NCBI GenBank assembly: GCA_032718475.1
Contig: JAUCBJ010006722.1
Span: 1 to 39,615, forward strand
Direction of reading: 5' to 3'
DNA length: 39,615 nt
Source: Nemertoderma westbladi
Taxonomy: Eukaryota; Xenacoelomorpha; Nemertodermatida; Nemertodermatidae
Shown: positions 18,251 to 27,685 of the stretch, in pieces
Position numbering within the stretch: the stretch's first letter is position 1
Layout: every line of letters starts with the position of its first letter
Made by a program: the position numbers and the translations under genes
The notes under the pieces: model-generated
The model's database searches: none
Seen by the model: the letters and a program-made list of their open reading frames with translations, nothing else
What the model was told of the DNA's origin: nothing

Positions 18251-20052
18251 TACTACTACTACTACTACTACTAGGATCGGCATGCTGCATTGCAGCTGCA
18301 TTTTTAAGAATGCTATGCCGGCTTGTCAACAAAATTGCACCGCCACAACTCCCTATCACCCATGACATTTGCTAGATCATCCGCATCTTTAAGGCCAGTG
18401 TCCTTTAAGATGCGTCTCAAGAAAGTCATGGGCTGTCCACCATGCTTATTCACTCCATGAGGCTGCCAAAGTACAAGATTATGCACTGGCTGGTCCTCAC
18501 GGCGAAAGCAATGTCCTGCAAAGCGGAGGCGATTTTGTTCTAGTGTCAAGCTTGGGGGAACCAATGAGACACCTCCAATGTTATATAGTGTCTGGTTGGA
18601 GATGTGTGCATTGTACTTGACACAATGTACCCGGCGTAGCATTCTTGTGAATGTGCCATCCAGAGATTTGGTGTCCTCAGCAGTTAGAGCCCAGCATGGA
18701 CTCCCGTAGAGGAGTACTGGAACTACTGCTGCTCTGAATAATCGGACCTTAAGTTTCCGATTAATTCTAGGTGACTTCCAAATCCTGGAAAGCCTATTCA
18801 AGGCTGCCCATGCCTTTCCCTTACGTATTCGAAGGTCCTCACCTGACTTCCGGATCCATGATCCCAGGTAACAGAAGTCGTCCACATGCTCAAGCATACC
18901 ATCCTTTGAGCTTATGCTCATCCGATCAGAGACTTGCTGAGGACTTTCAAAGTTAACTGTCAGAATTTTTGTCTTTCTGGAGTTAATAAAAAGACCAACA
19001 CTAGAAGCAGCATGTTCTAATGAGCTGAGGAGCCGCTGGGCTCCCTCTAATGATTCTGAGAGTACTCCTAAGTCATCAGCAAAGTCTAGATCAGTTAGGT
19101 ACTTGGCAGGATTTCCTCGACTTCTGGAGCCAGTAGGTGGAGTTATCATCACCCCATCATCATTATGATGATCTAAGGACATGCGTAGAACATAGTCAAC
19201 CACAATAATGAACAAGAATGGTGCAAGTGTGTCTCCTTGGAGGACGCCCCATAACACTTCAAATGGTTCTGTGTCACCATCAACAGTAGACACAAATGTT
19301 GTCGAACCATCGTATACTGATCTGATTGCTGCAATAATTTCACCAGGAATCCCATATAATGAAAGTATGCTGAACATACGTGAGCGAGAGACTGAATCAA
19401 AGGCCTTGAAGAAGTCAACAAAGATAACAGCCAGATGCCTGTCTTTCTTTTTTGATAACTCTTCAATTATCCTTCTAAGTGCCAAAATGGGCTCCATGGT
19501 CCCACGACCTTTACGGAACCCATTCTGATTTCCACGTAGCAGTCTCTCAATGGGATCCCTGATGCGATTTAATAGAATTCTATTGTATAGTTTTGCAGCA
19601 ATCGAGATCAATGAGATTCCCCGAAAAGAACCATAGAGTGTTAGGTTGCCCTTCTTGGGAACTGGCACCAACTTATTTGTTTTCATTTCTTGTGGGACTC
19701 TTGTTGTACGGTACATATCTACTATGATGGGATAGATGAGCTTTAAACACTCAGGTATTTTAAAGACCTCAGGGGGAACACCATCTACTCCACTGGCACG
19801 ATTGGTCTTAATGCTCTTTGCAGCAGCCTTCACTTCTGCAAAGGAGATATCGCCAATGGGAATATCTGGGAGTACAGACTCAGACACTTTTACTTCTATA
19901 AAGTTATCAGGCAATACCCTGTCATTATTGAGGAGCTTTTCAAAGTGGGCTTTCCAACCATTGAGGCGATCGGCTGGTGATTCAGCCTTAACCTTGGTGG
20001 TTGGTTGGCTTTTCCGCCCAGTAAGCAGATTGATCGACTGGTTGGAAGCCCA
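18251..20052 (-). mobile_element. LINE copy with long open RT frame, 5'-truncated
   Basis: A minus-strand non-LTR retrotransposon. Its 3' end is at 18251 with a (TAG)n tail (seven to eight units read as actact... on the plus strand), and its 5' truncation lies near 20050. It is a near-identical sister of the copy at 5471-6899 but starts further upstream. The RT reading frame is uninterrupted, implying a recent insertion. It sits inside a SINE in the B2-C2 intron of the host gene, antisense to it. Confidence 0.9.
18313..20050 (-). CDS. LINE reverse transcriptase, partial (5'-truncated)
   Basis: The frame is open from the truncated 5' edge to a stop just left of 18313. Counting from the methionine at 19914 (533 residues), motif A is FVDFFKAFDS at 165-174, GVLQGDTLAP is at 223-232, and the catalytic FADD box is at 278-281. 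SASGVDGVPPEV-type residues at 39-50 and LVPVPKKGNLTLYGSFRGI at 82-100 are the usual N-terminal RT motifs. After the RT comes a thumb and a tail with SLVPPSLTLEQNRLRFAGHC and a histidine-rich end. No endonuclease or ORF1 remains. The enzyme would prime reverse transcription at nicked DNA; this copy lacks its own promoter and start. The clade is uncertain (RTE- or I-related by feel); all catalytic residues are intact. Confidence 0.88.
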
Positions 20053-20100
20053 GGAATGTCACCACTAGACCAAGCTGCTGCTTACATTTACACTGCTTAA
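20053..20100 (-). mobile_element. tRNA-Glu-like SINE, 5' head with A box
   Basis: Read on minus, TGGTCTAGTGGTG (20061-20073) is a textbook tRNA A box of the Glu type, followed by ACATTCCTGG, where the LINE begins. This is the left-over head of the SINE whose B box is at 18229-18239. Confidence 0.68.
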
Positions 20101-20134
20101 AATTATTTACATTATAAATTATCATTACTTGCAG

Positions 20135-20265
20135 AGAACATCGAAATTACCCGATAAACCCACCAGTGAAGGGAGTAAGGAAGGTGAGAATAACTGTAGA
20201 CAGTGCCTATGGGACAGCAAACAATGGCGCTCAATATATTGCTTACTATGGTTACAATGAAGAAG
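20135..20265 (+). CDS. Exon C2: F5/8 type C-like domain 2, C-terminal part
   Basis: A 131-bp exon, phase 2 to 1, open: EHRNYPINPPVKGVRKVRIT, then VDSAYGTANNGAQYIAYYGY, then NEEG. It differs from C3 by a single codon (EHR versus ENR). Acceptor ttacttgcag, donor gtgggt. The exon now lies 2.9 kb after B2 because of LINE and SINE insertions in between. Confidence 0.82.
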
Positions 20266-20589
20266 GTGGGTAATTAACATATATTGTTTGTTTATTGAAC
20301 AGGGTGGATTCGATCTATACCTATGCTACAAAGAATCTTTCACAATTAAATTCACTACATCAACTTAACAATATATGTATAATAAATAGCTGCATTCCAT
20401 GTCCACCAATCTCAAGTAAACCATTTCCTCCACATAGAGTCACGGTAAGCAACCCTGTCACCATAATCACGGTAGTATTTGGAAGTATTTAAACTTTTTT
20501 TTAAAATTTATTTTGTAGTAAAGTACTCAGAACCAAAAACTTAGTTCTGATTTTGAATATTATTTTGATCAGTTTTATGTATGTTTAAG

Positions 20590-20782
20590 GTCAAAGTCAG
20601 GACGAAGTCTTACCGGAGGTCAAAGTGTCTGATGGTGGTAGTTGTTCAGCGTCATCGGAACACAGTTCTGGGTATGTATGTTCTAATGCTCTCAATGATA
20701 ATGGAAAGGATTGGGCTACAAAAGGACAGGGGCCTGGTTCATGGTACCAGATTGACTTTGATGGTACCAAAACAATTACAAG
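20590..20782 (+). CDS. Exon A3: linker plus F5/8 type C-like domain 3, N-terminal part
   Basis: A 193-bp exon, phase 1 to 2, with the same acidic linker (QSQDEVLPE) as A2, then VKVSDGGSCSASSEHSSG, KDWATKGQGPGSWYQIDF and DGTKTITR. It is closer to A1 at two variable residues (SSG, GPG) than A2 is, which suggests gene conversion or A2-specific changes. The acceptor tttaag/gtcaaag is needed for phase. Donor gttagt. Confidence 0.78.
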
Positions 20783-20824
20783 GTTAGTATTAGTGGTAAC
20801 TTAAGAACATAATAATTAATAAAA

Positions 20825-20965
20825 GTAAGTAAAATGGATGAATGTCGACACCCACAAACAGAAAATATTTAAAATCACAAGCTTTATGCCTCAAATAGAG
20901 GCCTTCTTCAGATTTCTTCTAATAATATAATAGGTATTAATTTATTATAGTGAAATAGTAGATTA
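20825..20965. repeat. Dispersed repeat shared with the A1-B1 intron
   Basis: Counterpart of 2960-3130, lying at the same distance after exon A. It contains gtcgacacccacaaacag and cctcaaatagaggccttc. Minus-strand reading begins CTGAAGAAGGCCTC, a hairpin-capable core. Confidence 0.6.
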
Positions 20966-20989
20966 CAGTTAGATACAGATAATATTTGT

Positions 20990-22190
20990 ATAAGGGCCAG
21001 TCTCTCCTCTCCTGCCAGAATTTGAAGATCCAATGTCACACTAAGTCCCTCTGAAAACCTTCAATGTTCCATGGCACTGTTTCAACCACATCAACGTTGA
21101 CCTGGTAGGCCCACTTCCTCCACCCCAGCGTTAACCTTCCTGTTCATCATCAGTGACCAAACAATGCATTGGACAGAGGCGATTCCCCTCATCAACTCTA
21201 CCACAGAGACCTGTGTCTGCTCCCTCATCTCTCATTGGATCTACCATTTTGGGGTTCATTCTGAACTCTCATCGGAACACAGTGTGGAGTTTACCTCCAA
21301 GTTATGGTCTGATGTTCACTGACTCCTCAGTAATAACATCCACAGGATGCCAGCCTACCACTCACAGGCCAATTGTCTTGTAGAATGGTTCCACCATTCA
21401 TTAAAGTGGTCCCCCCAAGGCCTCTCTAACTGGACCCAATTGGGCTGAAGAACTACCCTGGGTCTTTCTTTCCCGGCCACCTCATAGCCCCCAAAGAGCA
21501 CTTGAAATGTTTGTCGACTAATTTGGTGTACAGAGCACCAATCACCATTTCTGATGATTTTGTCACCACATCCACCAACTCACGTCACTCGACCGCTTTC
21601 CTTCTGCCCCCCCCCCCCCCCCCCCCCCCCTCCATGACCATGCTAAACAGTTTGTTTCAACTCAGATATTCCTTCCGTCCCTCCACGACCATGATAAACA
21701 GTTTGTCCCAACATCAATGTCCCATCACAGTGACCCCTGCTCATCAGTGCCCCTACAGCTGCCTAACTGTAGTATGTGTTCATGTGTAGGGATGCATACC
21801 GCAGCCCCTTACAATGGCCCTATACTGGGCTGTACAAGCTGGCCGAATAGGCCCAAATTGTTTGTCATTGAGGTGGGTGGTCAACGAGAAACTGAAAGTG
21901 AAACTGAAACTGAAACCCGCCTACCTAGATATCAACCAACCAGTAACAGTGGCTGTTCCACTGCATCAGGGTCAACCACCCACCGCCCACCTTGATATCA
22001 ACCAACCAGTAACAGTGGCTGTCCCACTGCCAGGTTCGACTGCCCACTGTTCCCATCGTGCCACCCAACCCTCCCCCTAAACCCCACAACCAACTGTAGT
22101 GACCTCCACAGGAGATCTCAACGCGAAGTGGCCATACTATTCGACTACCAAACTATTTTTTATAAAGTCAGTTCTGGGGGAGGGAGCCAT
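20990..22190 (+). pseudogene. gypsy integrase, decayed but long, in the A3-B3 intron
   Basis: Plus-strand pieces in order are SAPSSLIGSTILGFILNSHR (integrase core, 21190-21290), then residues matching the YHPQxNGLVERFH block with its glutamate region mutated (about 21340-21400), LTGPNWAEELPWVFL (about 21425-21470), and then the C-terminal segment with HTAAPYNGPILGCTSW, LFVIEVGGQRE and KLKPAYLDINQPVTVAVPL (21800-22030). The last motif is repeated (LDINQPVTVAVP occurs twice). RSGHTIRLPNYFL near 22115-22155 is the usual pol end. This is a different gypsy lineage from the one at 4.1-9.6 kb. It is interrupted by stops and a poly-C tract. Confidence 0.75.
21607..21631. repeat. Poly-C tract
   Basis: About 25 consecutive C within the decayed gypsy integrase. 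It could be a genuine mononucleotide run, but the exact length in an assembly is unreliable. Confidence 0.9.
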
Positions 22191-22546
22191 GTAGAGCCAT
22201 CAACTTACACATATAGCGAACCTGGGTAAAACTGGGAGGTACTATAAATTTGCCTAGAAACCTAGAACGAGGGGACTTTTGATTAGGATACCTGGATGAT
22301 CACATACAGATAGTGTTGCATTTAGACTTTTGTATTTCTGCATTTAGCCACTCGACATACCTACCTGTAATGCATCTGACTTAATTGATCATTAAATATA
22401 TGTTAATTCACTTTAGTGAGTGATCACTTCATACCTATGTAAAATAATTCAGTTACAATCTATAATTACTACACTTGGTGTTAAACTGGAGTGATTTTCA
22501 CATGTCAGTTCCGCAGTAGCACTGATAATCTATCATTTTAGAAATA
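22191..22546 (+). other. Possible gypsy 3' LTR remnant
   Basis: A purine-rich run (ctgggggagggag, near 22174-22187) just after the pol end looks like a polypurine tract. The following sequence starting tgtagagcc could be the 3' LTR. No second LTR is present for comparison, so the right end is not fixed; the sequence shared with unit 2 resumes at about 22547. Confidence 0.4.
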
Positions 22547-22965
22547 TAGACACTATATGATCAAAATATCACAAAACTGGTCAATGCACTAGTTATATAA
22601 GACTCAGCAGCATTACTAAACTGTCTCTGGTTTGAGCACCAGCACAATCTCTTTGATGTCCTTCAAATTGCTCTAAATTCAGTCGCATTTATGATAAGAG
22701 TCAAGGATGGAGGTCACACATAACGCTTATTTAACTCTACGCTCTGAGAATTGCACAGTCTCACAATATTCTTCATGATCGACTACAAACAGAATCGAGT
22801 ACAAAGTCACTTTTCTCTACATGTAAACCATTGATAATAACTGCCTTGTATAATAATTAGGCCCTATATAATAGTTACAAATTTATTATTGTTATTATTT
22901 TACAGTATTATACAAAAACTATTGTTTCAAACATTTTATATTAAACTGAAGTAATCTAATTGCAG

Positions 22966-23097
22966 ATTAGATTATCAACAAAGAGTTACAGGAGGTTGCA
23001 GCGGTGGACATTGCGAAAACAACAAAGACATCACATTAACTTTCTATAAAGATGGCAGTATATCAGAAACAAGAACCGTTATATTGGGGAATGACAG
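22966..23097 (+). CDS. Exon B3: F5/8 type C-like domain 3, central part
   Basis: A 132-bp exon, phase 2/2, open: LDYQQRVTGGCSGGHCENNK with a Q-to-N-type variant near the start (tatcaacaa), then DITLTFYKDGSISETRTVIL and GNDR. The DNA is nearly identical to B2 and so is the upstream intron for 400 bases. Acceptor ctaattgcag, donor gtttgc. Confidence 0.82.
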
Positions 23098-23269
23098 GTT
23101 TGCATTCCATTAATTAAACCGCTACGTATGGACTGAACTTTATTTTTAATGGACATATTTATTTTTATTGTGGTAGGCCCAAATTTATACTGTATACCAA
23201 TCATCTGTTCGAATTACATATTGCATATTTTTACAATATGCTGAAGCTTATCTGCATTTACTTTATATA

Positions 23270-23645
23270 TATAATCGGCCTGCTCGCTGCTGCATTGCAG
23301 CTGCACATTGCGAAGCTATTATGGCTTAATAAAAGCATGGCTTGTCTACAAAAATTGCACCACCACTCTCTACCAACCATAACTTTTGCGAGATTATCCG
23401 CATCTTCAAGGCCTGTATCTTATAAAAACGTCTTAAGAAAGTCATGGGCTGTCCACAAGTCCACCTTGCTTATTTTCTCCATGGGGCTACCAAAGCACAA
23501 GATTGTGCTGAAGGTCATCCTCACGGCGAAAGCAATGTCCTGCAAACCGGAGGCGGATCTCAAGCTGGGGGGGAGCAATGGGACACCTCCCATAATAGTG
23601 TCTGGTTGGAGATGTGCGTTTACCTTACTGATATTGATAACTAAT
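23270..23645 (-). pseudogene. Old LINE 3' fragment in the B3-C3 intron
   Basis: Counterpart of 17425-17790. It aligns with the 3' end of the minus-strand LINE at 18290-18610 but is decayed. Sharing between units 2 and 3 dates the insertion before the unit duplication. Confidence 0.75.
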
Positions 23646-24012
23646 ATGATATAGGTAAGTGCTATTGTAATGTTTTGAATAACAAATGGAAGCTCTACCA
23701 TTTCAGATATTATGATGAAACATTTTCTCTATTGCGCATTTACTTATTCTCTCTTAATCAGTGCATGCTGCTACACCATGACGCCAATTGCCGAAATGGA
23801 CTGGTTTTTTGTCCATCGTGCATTGATGTTCTGTGTGATACCCAGTTTTACTATAGACATTGAATCATTTTGAAATGGGACTCTTTGAAAGGGTTATACT
23901 GTAATATATTTTTCTTGGATGACATATGCTAAATTGTGTCATGCATTGCTATTCATCAAAACGATACAATTCAGCTTTGACAATTTACATTATAAATTAC
24001 TATTACTTGCAG
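23646..24012. other. Rest of the B3-C3 intron
   Basis: Ordinary AT-rich sequence. The last 60 bases match those before exon C2 (tttacattataaatta...ttacttgcag). No gene. Confidence 0.5.
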
Positions 24013-24143
24013 AGAAAATCGAAATTACCCGATAAACCCACCAGTGAAGGGAGTAAGGAAGGTGAGAATAACTGTAGACAGTGCCTATGGGACAGCAAAC
24101 AATGGCGCTCAATATATTGCTTACTATGGTTACAATGAAGAAG
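24013..24143 (+). CDS. Exon C3: F5/8 type C-like domain 3, C-terminal part
   Basis: A 131-bp exon, phase 2 to 1, open: ENRNYPINPPVKGVRKVRIT, then VDSAYGTANNGAQYIAYYGY, then NEEG. It is the last exon of the gene I can recognise. It ends in phase 1 with a donor gtgggt, so at least one more exon must follow; none with the A-type sequence is found to the window's right end. The downstream intron resembles the C2-A3 intron up to about 24250 and again from 28480 to 28560, on either side of the 4.2-kb inserted element. Confidence 0.82.
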
Positions 24144-24280
24144 GTGGGTAATTAACATATATTGTTTGTTTATTGAACAGGGTGGATTTGGTCTATACCT
24201 ATGCTATAAAAAATCTTTAACAGTTAAATTCACTACATCAATATATATAATCAATATAATAATATTATATACCATGTCCC

Positions 24281-24510
24281 GTAATATAGTGTCATTTTCT
24301 GATGACACAATATTTATCACATTGCTTGAAATTTGAAACACCTCTAGTACTCAGGTGGCTTAGGGTTAAAAAATATCCATATCACGACAAAGGTGAGGAA
24401 AGCATCATTTTTTCACTATATATGTCAAATTTTACGTAGAATCCATTTCGAAGGGTATCCAAAGCTGTAGTTGAGTGGATGACATTGATATCGATGGATT
24501 GAAAGAGTGA
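24281..24510. repeat. Left long terminal inverted repeat
   Basis: About 230 bases, inverted copy of the right arm with roughly nine in ten positions matching by eye. It contains the words ctgatgacac and gggtatccaaagctgtagtt. Confidence 0.8.
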
Positions 24511-24954
24511 GAAAATGTAAATTAATGATTATAATATTTGTGTTTATTCCCAGAAAACATACATGACACTGCGTATTAGTTTAAGCTTATTATACTAGTT
24601 ATGTTGAAACGTTTTTGAAAGGTTTGTTTCGCAGATAAGATGAACTTGATGATGTATGGGATACATAACTCAACATATCATCAAATATAATTCTGTTTTT
24701 CACACCAGAGAGAGGCCTACAGCTTATTAAATTAGTTTTAGTTAATCGACTTGGATTGTACCGGTACAGGTAACCATAGCCCCATATACGGGAGTTGACA
24801 ATGATAGAAAATAATATATACATTTTTTTTTATATGTCTCCGTCTATTTTACAGCTCTCTTCTACAGCTTATATATCATTTAATTTCTTACTATTATAAG
24901 TATAATAAAATTATTTGTTGTTACAAAAATTGCCCTAATTACCAGGTGCTACAA

Positions 24955-25335
24955 GAAGCCAATGCTGCATTAACTATGTGTTTTCCGTTAGCCCAAGTAT
25001 TCTTTCATCGTCTAATAGTTTGTTCTCCTGTTCATGTACTTGGTCCACTGGAAGTGCTGTAAATCGGTACAATGTTTTTGGTACAACCCAATCCCCATCA
25101 AGAAATTGCTGAGAGTGTTGTGTGTGCGTGCGGTACTTCATGTCCCGAATATGAACATTGATCCACGTACTGTAATTGTAGTGATCCAAGGCGAAAAATA
25201 TATGTACTAAACTAAGTTCTGTAGACATTCTAAATAGAGTAGAACATTTCTTTCACGGTGAGATCTAACAAATATTAGAATGAGAGATTCAATCCGCATA
25301 ATATAATCAAAGAAATGGAATGTTGGTTTGATTAG
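24955..25335 (-). pseudogene. Fragment of a dispersed metazoan protein family of unknown function
   Basis: The minus-strand reading, with one frame break, gives FVRSHRERNVLLYLECLQNL and then FFALDHYNYSTWINVHIRDM, FLDGDWVVPKTLYRFTALPV, DQVHEQENKLLDDERILGLT and, after another break, LMQHWLLVAPG. The order RSxRexxxxLY...FFAxDHxNYxRWxPVHIRDM...FxxxxxDQAHEQxN...GLTENPxAL matches a multicopy protein of unknown function that I recall from many invertebrate genomes, usually repeat-associated. It lies inside the 4.2-kb element. It may be that element's cargo or an older resident. Confidence 0.6.
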
Positions 25336-25626
25336 TTTATTATTTCTCCAGCTCTCTTGATCATAACTATTACAATACATTCGTCATATGCTTGCGATTG
25401 CAAAATTTCCCAAGATTGTGTTTATTGCTTTATTGTCTGGACAGTTTATTATCCGCCACATAAGGAGTCCAAACACTACACTTTGCAGGGATCCGTAGTC
25501 GTAAAATGGGTCTATATTTGGAGGAGAGACTGTGAATAAGTCACTAATTTAAGGCCTCGCATTGTACCAGGTTGGGGGGACAGTCTACAGTACATACGTT
25601 CACTAACTATTAGCATCATTAACTAA

Positions 25627-25642
25627 CCCCCCCCCCCCCCCC
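25627..25642. repeat. Poly-C tract
   Basis: About 16 consecutive C between the two gene remnants of the 4.2-kb element. A matching poly-G of about 22 lies near 28408-28434 in its right arm. Confidence 0.85.
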
Positions 25643-25796
25643 TCAATAATTTTAACTTTTAATTTATGACGTTTTTTTCTTAAATATTTTATATCAAGCA
25701 GTATATAACTATATCAAATCTATTATACACAAGTTTGATATCAGATCAACTATGATTTACTACAGTATAATAATGCACGTGAAAGATTTATCAGTT

Positions 25797-26167
25797 ATCA
25801 CGTTTTTTCTTTTGTTTCTTCTGAAACAAAGTCTTTTGTTTCTGGTGGAAGTTCCGGGTTGAGACTCGTGGAGGGTTGGCCTCTAATTCTTCAGTCGGGA
25901 CCGTATCCCGTCGCAATCACATATGTGCAGATTCCTCAACCATCGCATGCTTGGCAGTCCCTTTTAACTTTGTATTATTTCACCCAAAGATGGATCGGTA
26001 GAGCGTAGTTTGGCGATCGCTGTGCGTAATGCTTGCCAGGTGATGGCCATGGCAGCAGGTCCATGTTGGGTCTGTGTGGATGCCGGAATCACAACTTCGT
26101 GGGTGAGGAATTTCCCGGGTTTTACTACTCTTTCTGTTATCTGCTCGGTTTCAGGTGTGACGTTATT
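25797..26167 (-). pseudogene. Orphan gene, downstream exon (C-terminal part)
   Basis: Behind an acceptor (cacggtttcag, ending at 26168), the minus strand reads NNVTPETEQITERVVKPGKF, then LTHEVVIPASTQTQHGPAAM, AITWQALRTAIAKLRSTDPS and LGEII. After a one-frame slip near 25975 it continues KLKGTAKHAMVEESAHM, an in-frame TGA, and TVPTEELEANPPRVSTRNFH, ending in a very basic tail (KKQKKKRDN) and a stop near 25797. Codon-like composition, the length of open reading and the basic terminus argue for a formerly functional protein. I do not recognise the family. Confidence 0.55.
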
Positions 26168-26315
26168 CTGAAACCGTGAGTGGTCAATTCTTTATGTCCT
26201 TGTATACAATTTTCGCCCTATGTGGGGTTACCCCACGTAACGCCTCATATAACCAATGATGGTATATAATGAAGGTTTGTCCTGGTCAATTTGCCGCAGG
26301 AATCGACAAACTTAC

Positions 26316-26615
26316 CTGGTAACGATTATATCGGCCACGAGGGTTAGTAATGAATAATCGGGGAGCCAGATATGGAGTCTATCCATTGTGAATGCAAAGG
26401 GCTGGAAGACGTACGTACACTCCCGCCATAAATGCTTTATTTTGGTTATACCGCGGCATAGCCATAGCCAACTTGTGTAAATCGGCACATGCTTCCCAGG
26501 TACGAATGTATTTGAGGATTTCGTATTTCTGCATTGCAGTCTAAAACATCAAAGCTGCAACTTGCATTGCAGGAGAATGACCATATAGGTCCATTGAAAC
26601 CAAGGTTTTTTAAGG
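26316..26615 (-). pseudogene. Orphan gene, upstream exon
   Basis: The minus strand reads MDLYGHSPAMQVAALMF, a TAG, then TAMQKYEILKYIRTWEACAD, LHKLAMAMPRYNQNKAFMAG and VYVRLPALCIHNG, a TAG, then LAPRLFITNPRGRYNRYQ, ending exactly at a strong donor (ccag/gtaagt at 26316/26315). The intron (26168-26315, 148 bases) is phase 0 at both sides. Two stops show decay. The right edge (about 26615) is where the reading fades; no convincing upstream exon was found. It could be a transposon-encoded protein or an integrated copy of a viral-type gene; the sequence alone does not decide. Confidence 0.55.
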
Positions 26616-27545
26616 TAGCTAGTGTTTTTTTAATTGCTGGTATTTTTTGAAATTTTAAAAATATTTATTTTTTTCGTATTTTTGTAATTGGTAAGTGCTC
26701 TAGAATATTAGTAGATATTATTTATTAAGGTAGCTTGTGTTAAAATGTGTAACTATAAAACAATATTATATTTTTTAATTTTCAAAAAATAGTAGCTAGT
26801 AAAAAAAAACGAGCTACAATAAAAAATTTATACTGAGGTTCTAGAACATTCACCAATGTTTTAGAACATAATAAAATGCCATAAAACCCAATAAATAGAC
26901 ACAAATGTGCTGTATACAATGATACATACATACTGTACTAGTACTGGTTATACATACAGTACTATACTAGTACCAATATCACAAAATTACTAGCTACCAT
27001 CTTGCTGTCAGAAGGTCAAATGTTTATTCTAAAACATAAAACCTCTTGGCACAGTAATAACTACTGAAATAAGACAACAACATTCAAGTGCATGGTGTTG
27101 TTATTTGAGAAATAATACATGTAACGTATTTACAGTTAGCTATAACAGTTCTAGAACATAGTTACTATGTGAAAGATTGACTATTTACTTAAAATTTTCC
27201 ACGTTCATGATAAAAGTCTCTAATTTCGTTGATGATGTTCTTTACATCGAATGTATTTTATAATATTAAACAGGGAAGTCTTCATTATTTATAAAGTGTT
27301 TGTTAACGAAATTAATCAATGATAGATTGAACAACGTAATGCTACAAGTTTTAAGAAAGAATATCAAGATTTGACTGTGAATGGAAGTGTTTTAATGTCG
27401 TACTTCAAATTCTTCTCACAGTTCGGCAATATCATCTACGAGTTAAATATAAAAAATTTTAATTCGTAAGTCCATGTTGTACGTTATTACCAAAAAAAAA
27501 TTGTTTACTGTAAGAAAAAATTTTAATTTTAAGTTCACTCAACCC
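26616..27545. other. AT-rich interior of the 4.2-kb element
   Basis: No gene seen. The words tactagtactggta and taccaata recur near 26935-26975. It may hold decayed 5' sequence of the orphan gene. Confidence 0.4.
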
Positions 27546-27681
27546 ATTGATATCAATATTATCCACACAACTACAGTTTTGGATACCCTTCGAAATGAAT
27601 TCTACGTAAAATTTTACATATATAGTGAAAAAATGGTGCTTTCCTCACCTTTGTCGTGATTTTCTCCCTAAGCCACCTGAC
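27545..27681. repeat. Right long terminal inverted repeat, inner part
   Basis: Inverted counterpart of 24350-24510. Together with 28366-28476, beyond the nested MITE, it makes the right arm of the 4.2-kb element. Confidence 0.78.
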
Positions 27682-27685
27682 TATA

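Noticed and set aside
25357-25539. 60-codon plus-strand frame with several cysteines (SSYACDCKISQDCVYC)
   Set aside because: No signal peptide logic, no homology pattern and no supporting context; it overlaps the antisense of the dispersed-family remnant.
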